Shown here piece after piece: positions 20,289-30,430 of a DNA stretch of 64,000 nucleotides. The stretch spans positions 87,017,563 to 87,081,562 of the forward strand of contig CAMTDV010000023.1 of NCBI GenBank assembly GCA_947069175.1. Reading direction: 5' to 3'. Positions within the stretch are counted from its first letter, which is position 1. Each line of letters opens with the position of its first letter. The translations under genes and the position numbers were made by a program. The notes beneath the pieces are model-generated. The model worked only from the letters and a program-made list of their open reading frames with translations, had not been told where the DNA came from and did no database searches. The stretch is from Scalesia atractyloides (Eukaryota; Streptophyta; Magnoliopsida; Asterales; Asteraceae).

Positions 20289-22079
20289 TGAAACGCCCAT
20301 TTTTCATTCGGTAAAAAACCAAGACTTAAAAAATAAAATTTACGACCAAATTTGAACTTTTACGTATTACTAAGAAAATTTGATTACATAAACTAAGTTA
20401 ACTAATTCAACTAGTTACAAACCATTCCAACATTTACAAAAGATTACGGAACACATGTTTTTGTTTAAGTTTAGCGTCTACACCTTATTATATAACCACA
20501 AAAAGGTTGACCCATTTGCATAAATTAGTTCGGAAGCGCGTTGAGAGTGGTTTGGAGTGTGTTCGTTCCGAGCGTAGCACGCCATTTAAAGGTTGACCTT
20601 ACCTATATCACAACAACAAGAACCAATATTATTTTACATGTAAATACATCATAGTAACTTCCAACAAACATGATACGCATTCATTGTACATTTTCCATTT
20701 ATCGATCCATTTGCAACGAATCACATACATAACCATTCTTTAATATAACATTCTAATTCGTTGACCCGTATGTAACGGGTCAATTACATTTTCATTCTTT
20801 AATTTTGCATACTAGTTTGTTTTGACCCGTTCGCAACGGATCAACATCATGACTGTTCTTAATCATCATATTCTAGTTGTTTGACCCGTTCATAACGAAA
20901 CAACTAATGAACATTCTACGGCATCACATTCTAGTTTGTTTACCCGTTCATAACACGTCAAACTCAAGAACTAAACCTCTACTTTTTTAGCGATTTATAA
21001 CATTTTGGAATTCAAACTTTACCTTAACATAAACAAAACAAAACGCTATAAATTTCTAGTACTCGTAAGTATTAGAACTTAACTTTGTCTTGTTTTGCTT
21101 GTGATCCGGAATGGCTCGCGCCTTCTTCTTTCACTCCTAAAATTCCACAATTAACATGTTTTAATCTTATATTTTCAATTCATTCTTTTCTTAACATAGA
21201 ATATTAATAATTCCTCATATTCTTGACAAAAACTATATATCATCATAATCACATAAGATCATTGAAATCATATAAAACATCTATTCTAAGCATTTCATCA
21301 AACACTTGGTGTGCATACCTAAATCAAAGCATAATGTACAAGTAGTTTATGCACATTCTTCCTATTTCATAACATAGATTATCATAATCAATCAAATCAC
21401 ATAATTTCCATCTTACATCAAATTATCTAACAATACACTATTACATACATCAACATTACAACTATTTTGCACCTATATGATCATCTTGCTTGATCCTATT
21501 ACTACTACAATGGGTTTTCATTTTTAATCATCTAGATAGCCTAATTCAAGCATAATTATTGTTCTATGAGGTGATTCTAACTCATAACCATACTAATATC
21601 ACATCAACTCATGGGTTGATTGCAACCTACATTCTAAAAATTACCCAAATCATGAAATTCAACTTATCTTATGTCAAGAACACTTAGATGATGAAGAATT
21701 TGTGATCATGCATCAACTTTAGCTTGAGTTCCCCTTTCAATTTGTTGAATTGAAATGTCTAAGGGTTCTCCTCCTTTTTATTTTACCCAGGTCGCCGTGT
21801 GTGTTTTGATTTTTATTTTGATTTTTGTTTTATAATTACTCTTTTCCTTTTCCATTTGGCCCCTCAGGTTTGTTAGTTATTTAATTTTTTACATGTTATT
21901 TCCTTACTCACATAATGGTAACTTTTATAACCATGCTAACTATTCATAGCCACCATATCCATATTAAATACAAATACTTTGTTAATATTTTACTTGGTTC
22001 GGAACGTTAGTTGTCATATTTCATTCTGAGTCATAATAATATAAAATTTATTAACATATATGTAGTTTGGGGTGATACA
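20289..22079 (-). repeat. 3' LTR of element A, 1.79 kb
   Basis: In + orientation it starts TGAAACGCCCATTTTTC and ends GGGGTGATACA at 22079, so in element orientation it runs TGTATCACCCC to GGGCGTTTCA. Its first about 280 bases match 30163-30430 and the next about 280-400 match 42161-42440, which shows how element B split the partner LTR. Confidence 0.87.
20690..20965 (-). repeat. Tandem units with TTGACCCGTT/AACGGGTCAA inverted core in LTR of A
   Basis: About four units of 60-65 bp, each with a tgacccgtt-n-aacg core and an A/T-rich segment such as cattctttaatttt. Cores lie near 20762-20784, 20822-20845, 20880-20903 and 20938-20961. The best copy forms a TTGACCCG..CGGGTCAA arm pair. The same array appears in the split LTR near 42365-42440, where it breaks off. 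Confidence 0.75.
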
Positions 22080-22096
22080 AGTCTACCCCGCTTAAA
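22080..22096 (-). other. Polypurine tract of element A
   Basis: The minus strand reads TTTAAGCGGGGTAGACT directly before TGTATCACCCC, the usual PPT-LTR junction. One C interrupts the purine run. Confidence 0.72.
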
Positions 22097-22129
22097 GGTG
22101 GTTTCGTCCCCGTAACCTAATTACGTACC

Positions 22130-23640
22130 GAATAACTTCGGGTAGTGCTCCCGCATTTCATCTTCTGATTCCCATCTTAGATCTGATCTGATCCTTTTCG
22201 ATGTTGCCATTGAACTAAGACTTGTCTTATAGCCTTGTTGCGAAGGTCCGTTACCTTGAAATCCTTGATAACTATCGGTCTTTCGATGTAATTCATTCGC
22301 TCATCCAGTTCGATTCATCGAGGGGCACGTAAATCTTTCATCCATGAGGCACTTTCTCAATTGTGACACATGAAATGTGTTATGTATTCCATCTAATGCT
22401 GGAGGTAAATCCAACTGGTAAGCTACCCTTCCGACACGGGCTGTAATTTGAAAGGTCCTATGTAACAAGGACCAAGCTTCCCTCATTTACAAAACCAGAT
22501 TATACCCTTCCATGGTGAAACTTTTAATAACATGTGGGTCCCCTACTTAAAACTCAATGGGACGCCTTCTTCGATCCACATAAGCTTTTTGTCGGTCTTG
22601 TGTCGCCTTTAATCAGGCACGTCCGAGATCAACCTTCTCATTAGTCTTGGCCAAAACATCCTTGGGTGCGATTTTTCTTTGTCCTGCCTCTCCCCAACAA
22701 ACGGGAGTTTTACATTTCCTCCCATTTAACATTTCATAAGGTGCCATTTGAATGCTATTGTGATAGCTATTGTTGTACGAAAAGTCCACCAAAGGAAAAT
22801 GGTCATCCCAACTTCTACCAAAATCCATAACACATGCTCTTAACATATCTACGAGTGTTTGAATGGTTTGCTCAGATTGACCATACGTTTGGGGGTGGTA
22901 GGCGGTACTGAAATGTAATTTTGTACCCATTTTATCATGAAACTTTTGCCAAATCGAGATGTGAACCGGTGTCTCCATCTGACACTATGGATATGGTACT
23001 CCGTGACGAGATAAATCTCGTTTACATAGATTTCCGCCATCTTTTCCGAGGAGGAGGTTTCCCGGATGGGTAAGAAATGTGCGCTTTTGGCGAGGTGGTC
23101 TACAACCACCCATATGGCATTATGACCTTTCTTTGTTTTAGGAAGTTCAGTTACGTAATCCATCGTCAAATCTTCCCATTTCCATACTAGAATTTCCAAA
23201 GGTTGTAATTTGCCATATGGTTTCTAATGTTCTGCTTTTACCTGTGCACATATTTGACATTTCGCAACGTATTTGGCAACATCTCGTTTCATACCAGGCC
23301 ACCAATAATCTTTCTTCAAGTCTTGATACAGTTTTGTGGCTCTATGATGTATCGAATATCGGGACTTATGAGCTTCTTCAAGTAACATAGTTTTTGCTTC
23401 ACAAAACCAAGGTATCCAAATTCGACGAAATCTTGTTTTTAACCATTCGCATTTTCCTCTAGTTCATCCACAAACCCTTTCATTCTTTCTTTCTTTGGAT
23501 CATCCGCACTAAAGGACTTTTTTTGCACTTCTTGTATTGCCTCAAGAAATCGGGGTGTAACTACCATTCTCATGGACTTCACTCGTATAGGAGACGGGTA
23601 GTAAAGAATATCACAATCGTAATCCTTGATGAGCTATATC
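22130..23640 (-). pseudogene. pol: Element A integrase and chromodomain-type tail, frameshifted
   Basis: Minus-strand segments show the zinc-binding module (CQICAQVKAEH near 23230-23265) and the core (LTMDYVTELPKTKKGHNAIW in 23199-22849). After a frame change come STAYHPQTYGQSEQTIQTL and LLNGRKCKTPVCWGEAG-type sequence (22978-22613). Next is GRVAYQLDLPPALDGIHNTFHVSQLRKCL (22486-22301). Last is a tail with VLVQWQHRKGSD and a HYPKLF-like end near 22130. The region of the second catalytic Asp (23000-22960) is frameshifted. Stops lie near 23220 and 22610. Dead integrase of a chromovirus. Confidence 0.83.
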
Positions 23641-24699
23641 CACCTTCGTTATCTTATATTTAGTTCTTTCTGTTTGAAGAAATACTTGAGACTTTTATGG
23701 TCCGAATAAATCAAGTTTTTTATGCCATACAAGTAATGCCTCCATATCTTTAAGGCGAACACCACTTCTGCTAATTCCAAGTTGTGGGTCGGGTAATTAC
23801 CCTCTTGTTGTTTTAGTTGCCATGAAGCTTACATAATTGTCTCTACCCCTTTGCATTAGAACACACCCCAATCCTTGGTGTGAAGCGTCTGTGTACACCA
23901 CCAAGTCTTCGGACCCATCGAGTAAGGTCAATACTGGAGAACTCGACAGTTTCTCCTTTAGTGTTTGAAAGGCCCTTTCTTGTTCTTCTCCCCGTATGAA
24001 CTTCTCATTCTTCTTGGTCAATTTAGTACACTGCCAAGCCTAGAAAACATCTCACTTCGCTTGGGTTTCTGGGCGTAACCCATTTCATTACAGCCTCTAC
24101 TTTGGACAGATACACGAGAAGGCCCGCTACATTTATCACGTGACCAAGAAATTGCACCTCTCTTAGCCAAAAAGCACATTTGGAAAACTTCGCATAAAGC
24201 TTCTCTTTACGGAGTGTTTCAAGCACCTCACATAAGTGTTGTGCATATCAGACTCATTGCGGGAGTATACTAAAATATCGTCTATGAACACAATAACATA
24301 TTTGTCCAACATAGATCGACATACACGATTCATGAGATCCATAAACGCGGCCGATGTGTTAGTTAATCCAAAGGACATCACTAGAAACTCATAATGTCCA
24401 TAACGAGTTCTTAATGCGATCTTCGCCACGTCTTCCTTTCGCATCCTTACTTGATGATAGACGATCGTAAATCAATCTTTGAAAACCAACTCGCCCCTTG
24501 TAGTTGGTCGAAAAGGTCATCGATCCGCGGAAAGGGGTAACGATTTATCACTATTATTTGTTCAATTCTCGATAATCGATGTACATGCGCATCGAGACAT
24601 CCTTTTTTCACGAGTAGAACGGGTGCTCCCCATGGTGAAACACTCGGGCATATAAAACCCTTATCAAGTAACTCTTGCATTTGCGTCATTAACTCTTTC
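23641..24699 (-). pseudogene. pol: Element A reverse transcriptase and RNase H, frameshifted
   Basis: Minus-strand pieces: 24710-24447 (MTEMKELMTQMQELLDKGFI, SPWGAPVLLVKK, then RIDDLFDQLQGASWFSKIDL), 24444-24163 (RTRYGHYEFLVMSFGLTN, and the intact catalytic box VFIDDILVYS), 24226-24023 (KLYAKFSKCAFWLREVQFLG) and 24021-23797 (RNase H with VVYTDASHQGLGCVLMQ, Asp retained). The RNase H end continues in other frames to about 23641. At least three frameshifts or stops separate the parts. The 5' boundary is the insertion point of solo LTR C at 24704/27652. Confidence 0.85.
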
Positions 24700-25109
24700 A
24701 TCTCTGTCACACCCCGACCCGCAGCGGAAAAGGTGATCGGGGCATGATTGGGTTTTCATCAAAGCTCATGACATTTATTATGACGTTTCATATTTATTAT
24801 TACAATTTAAAGGGAAATCATACAATCATAATTACAACATGTTCTACACATATTTCTAAACTTCATTATTTTCTTCTAAGGCATTTCCTATGTTTTCCTT
24901 GCTTCATCCTGTTCACCTGTATCATGTGTAAAAATGGTTTTTGGATCAACAAAAAGTTGGCGAGTGAATCCTATGAAAAACATTTAAACAAGTTTATTGA
25001 ATTGATTATAAATAAAGTGCGTAACCACATATGAGTAAATATAGATGTAAACTTATTCACAATTCACTTAATATTAAATAATGCACACACATACAATAAT
25101 CGATTGTTT

Positions 25110-25267
25110 TGAGGCACGCGTTGCTCAACTCGTCTCCCACGAGGAACTGATGGGCCTAATGAATGAGTTTTGAGGCACGCGTTGTTCTACGAACTGATGG
25201 GCCTAATGAATGAGTTTTAAGGCACGCGTTGTTCAACTCGTCTCCCACGAGGAACTGATGGGCCTAA
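25110..25267 (-). repeat. Tandem repeat, about 73 bp x 2-3, in solo LTR C
   Basis: The unit contains ttgaggcacgcgttgctcaa, ctcgtctcccacgaggaac and tgatgggcctaatgaatgag. Copies start near 25110, 25170 and 25219; the middle one lacks about 15-20 bases. In element orientation it is in the U5 half of the LTR. Confidence 0.82.
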
Positions 25268-25740
25268 CATATAATTTGCATACAACTTGACAATCTGTAA
25301 TACATAACTACAAACAATATTTACATTCTAAGTTTAAGTCATAATATGGTATGGCACGAGTTTGAATAAACGAATTAGTTTTAGTGACACATGACACACC
25401 CCAAAACGTGTAATTAAAAAAGGGGAGTTGTAAGATTCACTCACAGTGGGTGCGTTCGATTGATGATGTTGAATGCGCACGAAGTTGGATTTAACCACGA
25501 GTGAAACTAACCTAGATAATAACATAATGGTTCGGTAAATAAGCGGATTTTATTAATCAATTTTAGTATGATTATTGGATATATTTTTGTGAGTTTAAAG
25601 CTATTTTCTAACTTTAAAAATGTTATTTTTAAGTATTTTTAATTTAAATAAATAAATAAAAGTAATAAAAAAAATGTTGATTTTTGACTGTTAACCATTG
25701 ACTTGTTTGACCGTTGACCGGTTCGGTCGGTTATATGTGT

Positions 25741-25812
25741 GCGCTGGGTGAGACTCGAACCCGTGACCTCCCGTACGCGTGCACGCAGCTCTACCAACTG
25801 AGCTACGTGTCT
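25741..25812 (-). other. tRNA-like module 1 in solo LTR C
   Basis: The minus strand has TAGCTCAGTTGG (25805-25794), an exact A-box match, and GGTTCGAGTCT (25761-25751), a near-exact B-box, 44 bases apart as in class I tRNAs. The D-arm GCTC..GAGC pairs perfectly. The T-stem pairs poorly, so a functional tRNA is unlikely. It resembles a lysine-type tRNA in the D and T regions, which is a weak impression. It could still bind TFIIIC. Confidence 0.75.
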
Positions 25813-25911
25813 AACCCGAAATATTTCTGTTTTTAATTACATTTATATACTAATTAAATCAATCCGAAAATCACTTATTTTAAAAAAGATTTAATTGCAT
25901 CACTCGGTACT

Positions 25912-25983
25912 CGCCACAGGTCTCGAACCCGGGACCTGTGGTTTAGTTTGGCACATAGCCCACCGCTGGACTGTGTGTCTAAC
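25912..25983 (-). other. tRNA-like module 2 in solo LTR C
   Basis: The minus strand carries GGTTCGAGACC (B-box-like, 25929-25919) within CCACAGGTC..GACCTGTGG, a 9-bp hairpin that replaces a normal T-arm. The part nearer 25983 (GTTAGACACACAGTCCAGCG) aligns with module 3 and with the end of module 1. The A-box is degraded. Confidence 0.6.
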
Positions 25984-26079
25984 TTGGTAACTATTCTGGT
26001 TTTTATTATACTTAACATCTTACGGAGTTAACCCGGTTCAGTTTTAAAAAAAAGGACATTTTATTACTGCGAAGGTGCG

Positions 26080-26153
26080 TGTGTCAAGAATCGAACTCGC
26101 GACGTGTATGTATTTGTTTGCACACAGTCCACCGCTGGACTGTGTGTCTAACC
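26080..26153 (-). other. tRNA-like module 3 in solo LTR C
   Basis: The minus strand carries GAGTTCGATTCT (B-box-like, near 26098-26087) and ACACAGTCCAGCGGTGGACTGTGT, a 10-bp perfect stem with a GCGG loop. It is related to module 2. Modules 1-3 are spaced about 170 bp apart and each ends with the same gtgtctaac phrase on the + strand, so they are a tandem family. Confidence 0.6.
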
Positions 26154-26308
26154 CGTTCATAAAACTGATTTTAAATAATCTTATAACATATCTGAACTTC
26201 GTCTTCTTCGCTTAAGATTTCTGATAATGATAATTCAACAGATTTATGTCTAATTCGATTAATAAACATTATAAGTAGTTGAAAGGAAATGAACGGAGAG
26301 AGTTTGGG

Positions 26309-27076
26309 GATAGGAGGTACCGATCAGTGTCTTTCACAGAACTCCGGCAAAGGTCCGTCGGCTCTGTTAGTGAACTTTGGCTGTTAGAATCAATTAACAG
26401 TTCTGTTCGATTAGTTATGAAATTGAGGTACTTAAACAAGGATTAACAGAAGTTTGAAGGGTTATACCGATTCATAGCGTAAGATCAGAAGTTTCAGAGG
26501 TTTTCCGGCGAGAGCTGAATATTCCGGCTACGTCGTCTGGGATTGATTCTGATGGTTGGATTGAAGTTAGTAACAGTCTAACAACGGATTGAAACGGAAA
26601 GAGTCGAGGTATTTACCGTGTAGATGAAATCTCGGTTTTCCGGCGACTTGCAGAGATTTTCCGGCGAGTGAAATTACGTCAAGAATTTGTGTGATAGGAG
26701 GTACCGATCAGTGTCTTTCACAGAACTCCGGCAAAGGTCCGTCGGCTCTGTTAGTGAACTTTGGCTGTTAGAATCAATTAACAGTTCTGTTGGATTAGTT
26801 ATGAAATTGAGGTACTTAAACAAGGATTAACAGAAGTTTGAAGGGTTATACCGATTCATAGCGTAAGATCAGAAGTTTCAGAGGTTTTCCGGCGAGAGCT
26901 GAATATTCCGGCTACGTCGTCTGGGATTGATTCTGATGGTTGGATTGAAGTTAGTAACAGTCTAACAACGGATTGAAACGGAAAGAGTCGAGGTATTTAC
27001 CGTGTAGATGAAATCTCGGTTTTCCGGCGACTTGCAGAGATTTTCCGGCGAGTGAAATTACGTCGAGAATTTGTGT
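26309..27076 (-). repeat. 384-bp near-perfect tandem duplication in solo LTR C
   Basis: 26309-26692 and 26693-27076 are direct repeats starting gataggaggtaccgatcagt. Differences I noticed are ttcgat versus ttggat and gtcaag versus gtcgag. Such similarity means the duplication is far younger than the surrounding decayed element, or has been homogenised. Confidence 0.92.
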
Positions 27077-27113
27077 GATTGTGAGCGAAAAGGTTAACAG
27101 AGGCTTGTGGGTG

Positions 27114-27121
27114 TATTTATA
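27114..27121 (-). promoter_or_regulatory. TATA box of solo LTR C
   Basis: The minus strand reads CCTATAAATACACCC. It is about 530 bases inside the LTR start at 27651, a normal U3 length, and agrees with minus orientation. Confidence 0.6.
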
Positions 27122-27380
27122 GGAAAGAATCGAGATGCATGGGGTCTGATTTCATTCTTGATTCGTCGGTCAATAATTTCTCCGGCGGTTATGACTCGCG
27201 GACTGGACATCGGTTATAACCGATGTTGAGGTTAATGCTTCGGTTAAAACAGAAGAAACCGTCAATTATCGGCGAAATCGTCGGGATTTCCGACGACCGC
27301 GAATTGGGCGCGTCAGTTGCCTGATTTGAAATCGAGATTTTGATATTTGAATTAATTGTTTTGATATGTTACTAAAGAAC

Positions 27381-27470
27381 ACAAGTGGCGGAGTGGTTTG
27401 ATGGATGAGAGTTAAGGCTTTGCTGACCCGTTGACTCGGCTGACCCGGGTTCGAATCCCGGCAGCCTTGT
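27381..27470 (+). other. tRNA-like module 4 in solo LTR C, class II type, opposite strand
   Basis: The + strand holds TGGCGGAGTGG (27386-27396, exact A-box consensus), GGTTCGAATCC (27448-27458, exact B-box) and a perfect T-arm CCGGG-TTCGAAT-CCCGG (27445-27461). ACAAG at 27381-27385 pairs with CTTGT at 27466-27470 as an acceptor-like stem. The 62-base A-to-B distance fits a class II (Ser/Leu) tRNA. The anticodon arm is not clear. It lies in U3 of the LTR, upstream of the TATA box, on the strand opposite to LTR transcription. Confidence 0.72.
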
Positions 27471-27656
27471 TTTATTTTTATTTTACTATTTTTAATACAT
27501 TTTCAAATATAAATTTTATATTCTAATATACTTATTAATTATGTATCGTTTAAAATTAATTTGAGCATTAAATACGCAACGAAATTTTAACTGGTTGTTC
27601 GGTTAATAAATGAAGCGGGTTTGGTAAATCCGGTTTTTGACGGATGTTACAATCTC

Positions 27657-28330
27657 GACTGGAGCCAATCTATAAGGAGCCTTGGCCACTAGTTTAACAC
27701 TCGGATTCTGTTCAAGTCTAAACTCCACCTCGCGCTCGGGTGGAAGTCCAGACAAGTCTTCCAAAAACACATCTGGAAATTCATTCACGATTCTAACATC
27801 TTCAAACCTTGGAGCACCCTATTCGATATCTACTACGTAGGCGAAAAACGCTTTACTTCCATTCCGTACGTACGTAACAGCTTGAACGATGGGGCAAAGT
27901 TTTGGCTTAACGTTCCTTTCCCCTTCTATGCTTACCTATTTTCCTCTAGGTGATTGGACACGAATCAGCTTCTATTCACATTGAATTTCAGCATGGTATC
28001 GGGCTAGCCAATCCATACCTACCATAACCTTGAATTCCCCCAAAATCATCGGAACAAGGTCAATGTGAAATTCTTTGTCCTCTATAGTGATCTTACAATT
28101 CTTACACACTTCATGTAACAAATAGTTCTTACTATCGGCTATCTCTACTTCTAAAGGTATAGGAATTCTTTCAATTCTAAAAGAGGGGTGGTGTATTAAC
28201 TTGTTTGATACAAATGATCTACTAGCCCTGGTATCAAATAACCCATACGTAGGTATCGAATTTAGTAAAACTATACCTGACACAACATTTGGGAGGGCTT
28301 TGACTTCTTCAATTGTAATTTGAAACATCC
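27657..28330 (-). pseudogene. Element A aspartic protease
   Basis: The minus frame 28328-27972 (118 residues) starts MFQITIEEVKALPNVVSG, has the protease motif GLFDTRASRSFVSNKL, and ends with VMVGMDWLARYHAEIQCE. The catalytic D-T-G triad reads D-T-R: the Gly codon has become AGG (28227-28229 on the minus strand). A second frame 27788-27603 holds MNEFPDVFLEDLSGLPPERE, the linker to RT, and runs into the solo LTR insertion at 27652. The intervening 27971-27789 is out of frame. Confidence 0.82.
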
Positions 28331-29384
28331 TTCCCTTAGCCCTAAGGGTCTCATCTTTCTTTCCACCCTTATCCGTCTTCTACTGAAGTTTTGGGCATTC
28401 CGCTTTTATGTGAGCCGGTTGAAAGCAATTGAAAGTTCTTGAAGCATTGGGACATTTATAGTACGAGTGTCCCTCTAAACCATAGTTCTAGCATCCCTTC
28501 TTGCCCATTAAACACTCCCCCGTGTGGAACTTTTCGCAAGTCTTACAGCGAGGAGTTCCACCTTTCACATTTTGTTTCCTACCATGGTCATGAGACCTCG
28601 GCTTATTTAATGGGCTCGGGTTACCACTTCTTTCTTTTGTCCTCTTCTCCCCCCGTTCCTCTTGACGCTTAAGTTCCATCTCTCGGTCTCTGGCCTAATT
28701 AATCAGTTCGTTTAACGTTTCACACTTCAACATGTCATGATACCGGTTGATCTTCATTCTTTCCGTCTTTATAAAGTCTTGACAAAACTTCAATTTTTGA
28801 GAAATATGTTGGTAATTTCATCAATTGATTCTTCTTTTTGTCGAAGGCGTAGAAAGTCTTCTTGGATTCTATCCACGGCGGATTGTGGGCAATGGTACTT
28901 CAAAAAGGATTCCTTAAACTCTTGCCACGTTAACGTTTACAGCTTATCTTCCCCCAATTCCTTGCAATAGGTTTCCCACCAATCCTTAGCTTGGAGTTGG
29001 AGTTGGCCGTTGCAAACATCACTTGATTTTGCTTGTCACATCGACTTTTCATAAAAACCGCCTCCAAACTCGTAACCCATCTTTGGCATAAAATCAGATC
29101 AATCTCTCCATTATACGACACACTGGGTTACAGGCGATGAAGTCTCGATACGTGCACTTGCGAGTTCCCTTCTTGCTTTGAGATCCCCTATTAGTTCCTT
29201 TAATCCGTCAATTTTACTCGTCATCATAGCCTCGACCGCTTCTAACATATGACTTTCCACCTCTTATGCTAGTTTGGGAAGGTTGGCTTGTATAGCCTTC
29301 CCACTTCTTTAGAAAATTTTCTCGTACAATGCTTCTTTCGTGCTAAGTCGACGTCATTCAAGTCCCTATCATCCGCCATCCACA
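28331..29384 (-). pseudogene. gag: Element A gag and zinc knuckle, broken
   Basis: The minus strand opens with MADDRDLNDVDLARKKHC near 29381, the likely gag start. Capsid-type sequence RWVTSLEAVFMKSRCDKQ appears in 29121-28930 and then shifts frame. A basic Arg/Lys/Glu-rich linker and a CX2C cluster (CKTCEKFHTGECLMGKKGC) are in 28679-28488, followed by a second Cys/His cluster in another frame near 28470-28400. Several stops interrupt it. The Cys/His spacing CKTC..H..C matches the double-knuckle type seen in chromovirus gag. Confidence 0.78.
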
Positions 29385-30146
29385 CAATCACATCTTTCTT
29401 TCATTAGCATTCCACATTCAATAGGTTATCGCATGTACTTTGACAATTATAGCCGTATTTCATACTTATACATTCTTTTTACCATATAGCCAAAAACGGC
29501 CAAGTAGTATTTATATGTCATCATATGATTGGATGACTTATCATTCCATACATTCTCAATTTTCTTTCCTAAACGTTTTTTTTCGAGACATATTAACATA
29601 GCACAATTAAAGTTACACGACTTCTTATCAGTTTTTATCACTTTTCGGGGTTCTAGTGGGGCCACGGAACAGGTTTTAGGAAGTACGGGACTTGTGATAT
29701 GAAAAATAATCAAAAAAAGTGATCAAGTCCTGCAATCAGCAACGGCCTAGGGGCATGTCGGCAATGACCCATGCAAGTATACCTCGCCAAAACCGGCGTA
29801 GGCAGAAGATTTCTGCGTCGGAAAGGAGAGCGCATCGGCGACTTCTCCTCTGTCATGCAAAACGGTGTTTTGCTTAGTTTCAGCCCGTATGACCCATTTC
29901 CGAGCCGCGTTCCAACCCGAACTGACCCGTAACAACCCGTAACATCCCATAACATTCCGTAACATCTCATAACATTTCATAACATCTCGTAACATTCCAT
30001 AACATCCCGTAACATTCTCCATTATACGAAATCATTAAAATTTTAAATGTATTTACTTGCTTTGCGTCTCGGAGCGAACACACACTATGCACGAGCTTTC
30101 GGTTTAAGTTGAAGTACTTTGGTCCTTTTACTTGAATCTAAACGTT
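29385..30146 (-). other. Leader of element A
   Basis: Noncoding 5' leader between primer site and gag. It includes the decamer array near 29929-30018. The minus frames 29970-29710 and 30022-29747 are translations of that array and not genes. Confidence 0.6.
29929..30018 (-). repeat. 10-bp tandem repeat x 8-9 in leader of element A
   Basis: gtaacatccc, ataacattcc, gtaacatctc, ataacatttc and so on follow each other with period 10 from about 29929 to 30018. It lies about 130 bases from the primer site. Confidence 0.85.
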
Positions 30147-30160
30147 GGCTCTGATAACAA
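30147..30160 (-). other. Primer binding site of element A
   Basis: The minus strand reads TTGTTATCAGAGCC, an initiator tRNA-Met type site with one change from TTGGTATCAGAGCC, two bases from the LTR end at 30163. Confidence 0.78.
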
Positions 30161-30162
30161 CT

Positions 30163-30430
30163 TGAACGCCCATTTTTCATTCGGTCAAAAACCAAGACTT
30201 AAACCATAAAATTTACGACCAAATCTGAATTTTTACATATTACTATGACAATTTGATTACATAAACTAAGTTAACTAATTCAACTAGTTACATTCCATTC
30301 CAACATTTACAAAAGATTACAGAATACATGTTTTGGTTTAAGTTGAGCGTCAACACCTTAATACATAACAACAAAAAGTTTGACCCATTTGCATAAATTA
30401 GTTCGGAAACGCTTTGAGAGCGGTTTAGAG
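30163..30430 (-). repeat. 5' LTR of element A, primer-side fragment
   Basis: Starts TGAACGCCCATTTTTC and matches 20289 onward. It is interrupted after TAGAG (30426-30430) by element B. The uninterrupted sequence near 20550 reads continuously across this point. Confidence 0.88.

Larger units (their letters stand above)
24705..27651 (-). repeat. Solo LTR C (Tekay-like), 2,947 bp, inserted in pol of element A
   Basis: In + orientation it starts TGTCACACCCCGACC and ends GGATGTTACA. In LTR orientation it is minus, TGTAACATCC to GGGGTGTGACA, typical of Tekay LTRs. It is flanked by identical ATCTC duplications at 24700-24704 and 27652-27656, and the RT/protease sequences of element A resume on each side. 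There is no primer site or internal region, so it is a solo LTR left by recombination between the two LTRs of a full element. It carries a TATA box on the minus strand, a 73-bp array, four tRNA-like modules and a 384-bp duplication. Confidence 0.9.

Noticed and set aside
25741..27470. Functional tRNA genes
   Set aside because: Only module 4 has a good T-arm and none has a complete cloverleaf with a clear anticodon arm. They are described as tRNA-like modules instead.
29710..30022. Minus-strand frames of 86-91 residues with repeated MRC/YGM-type units
   Set aside because: Translation of the 10-bp array in the leader of element A; no coding evidence.
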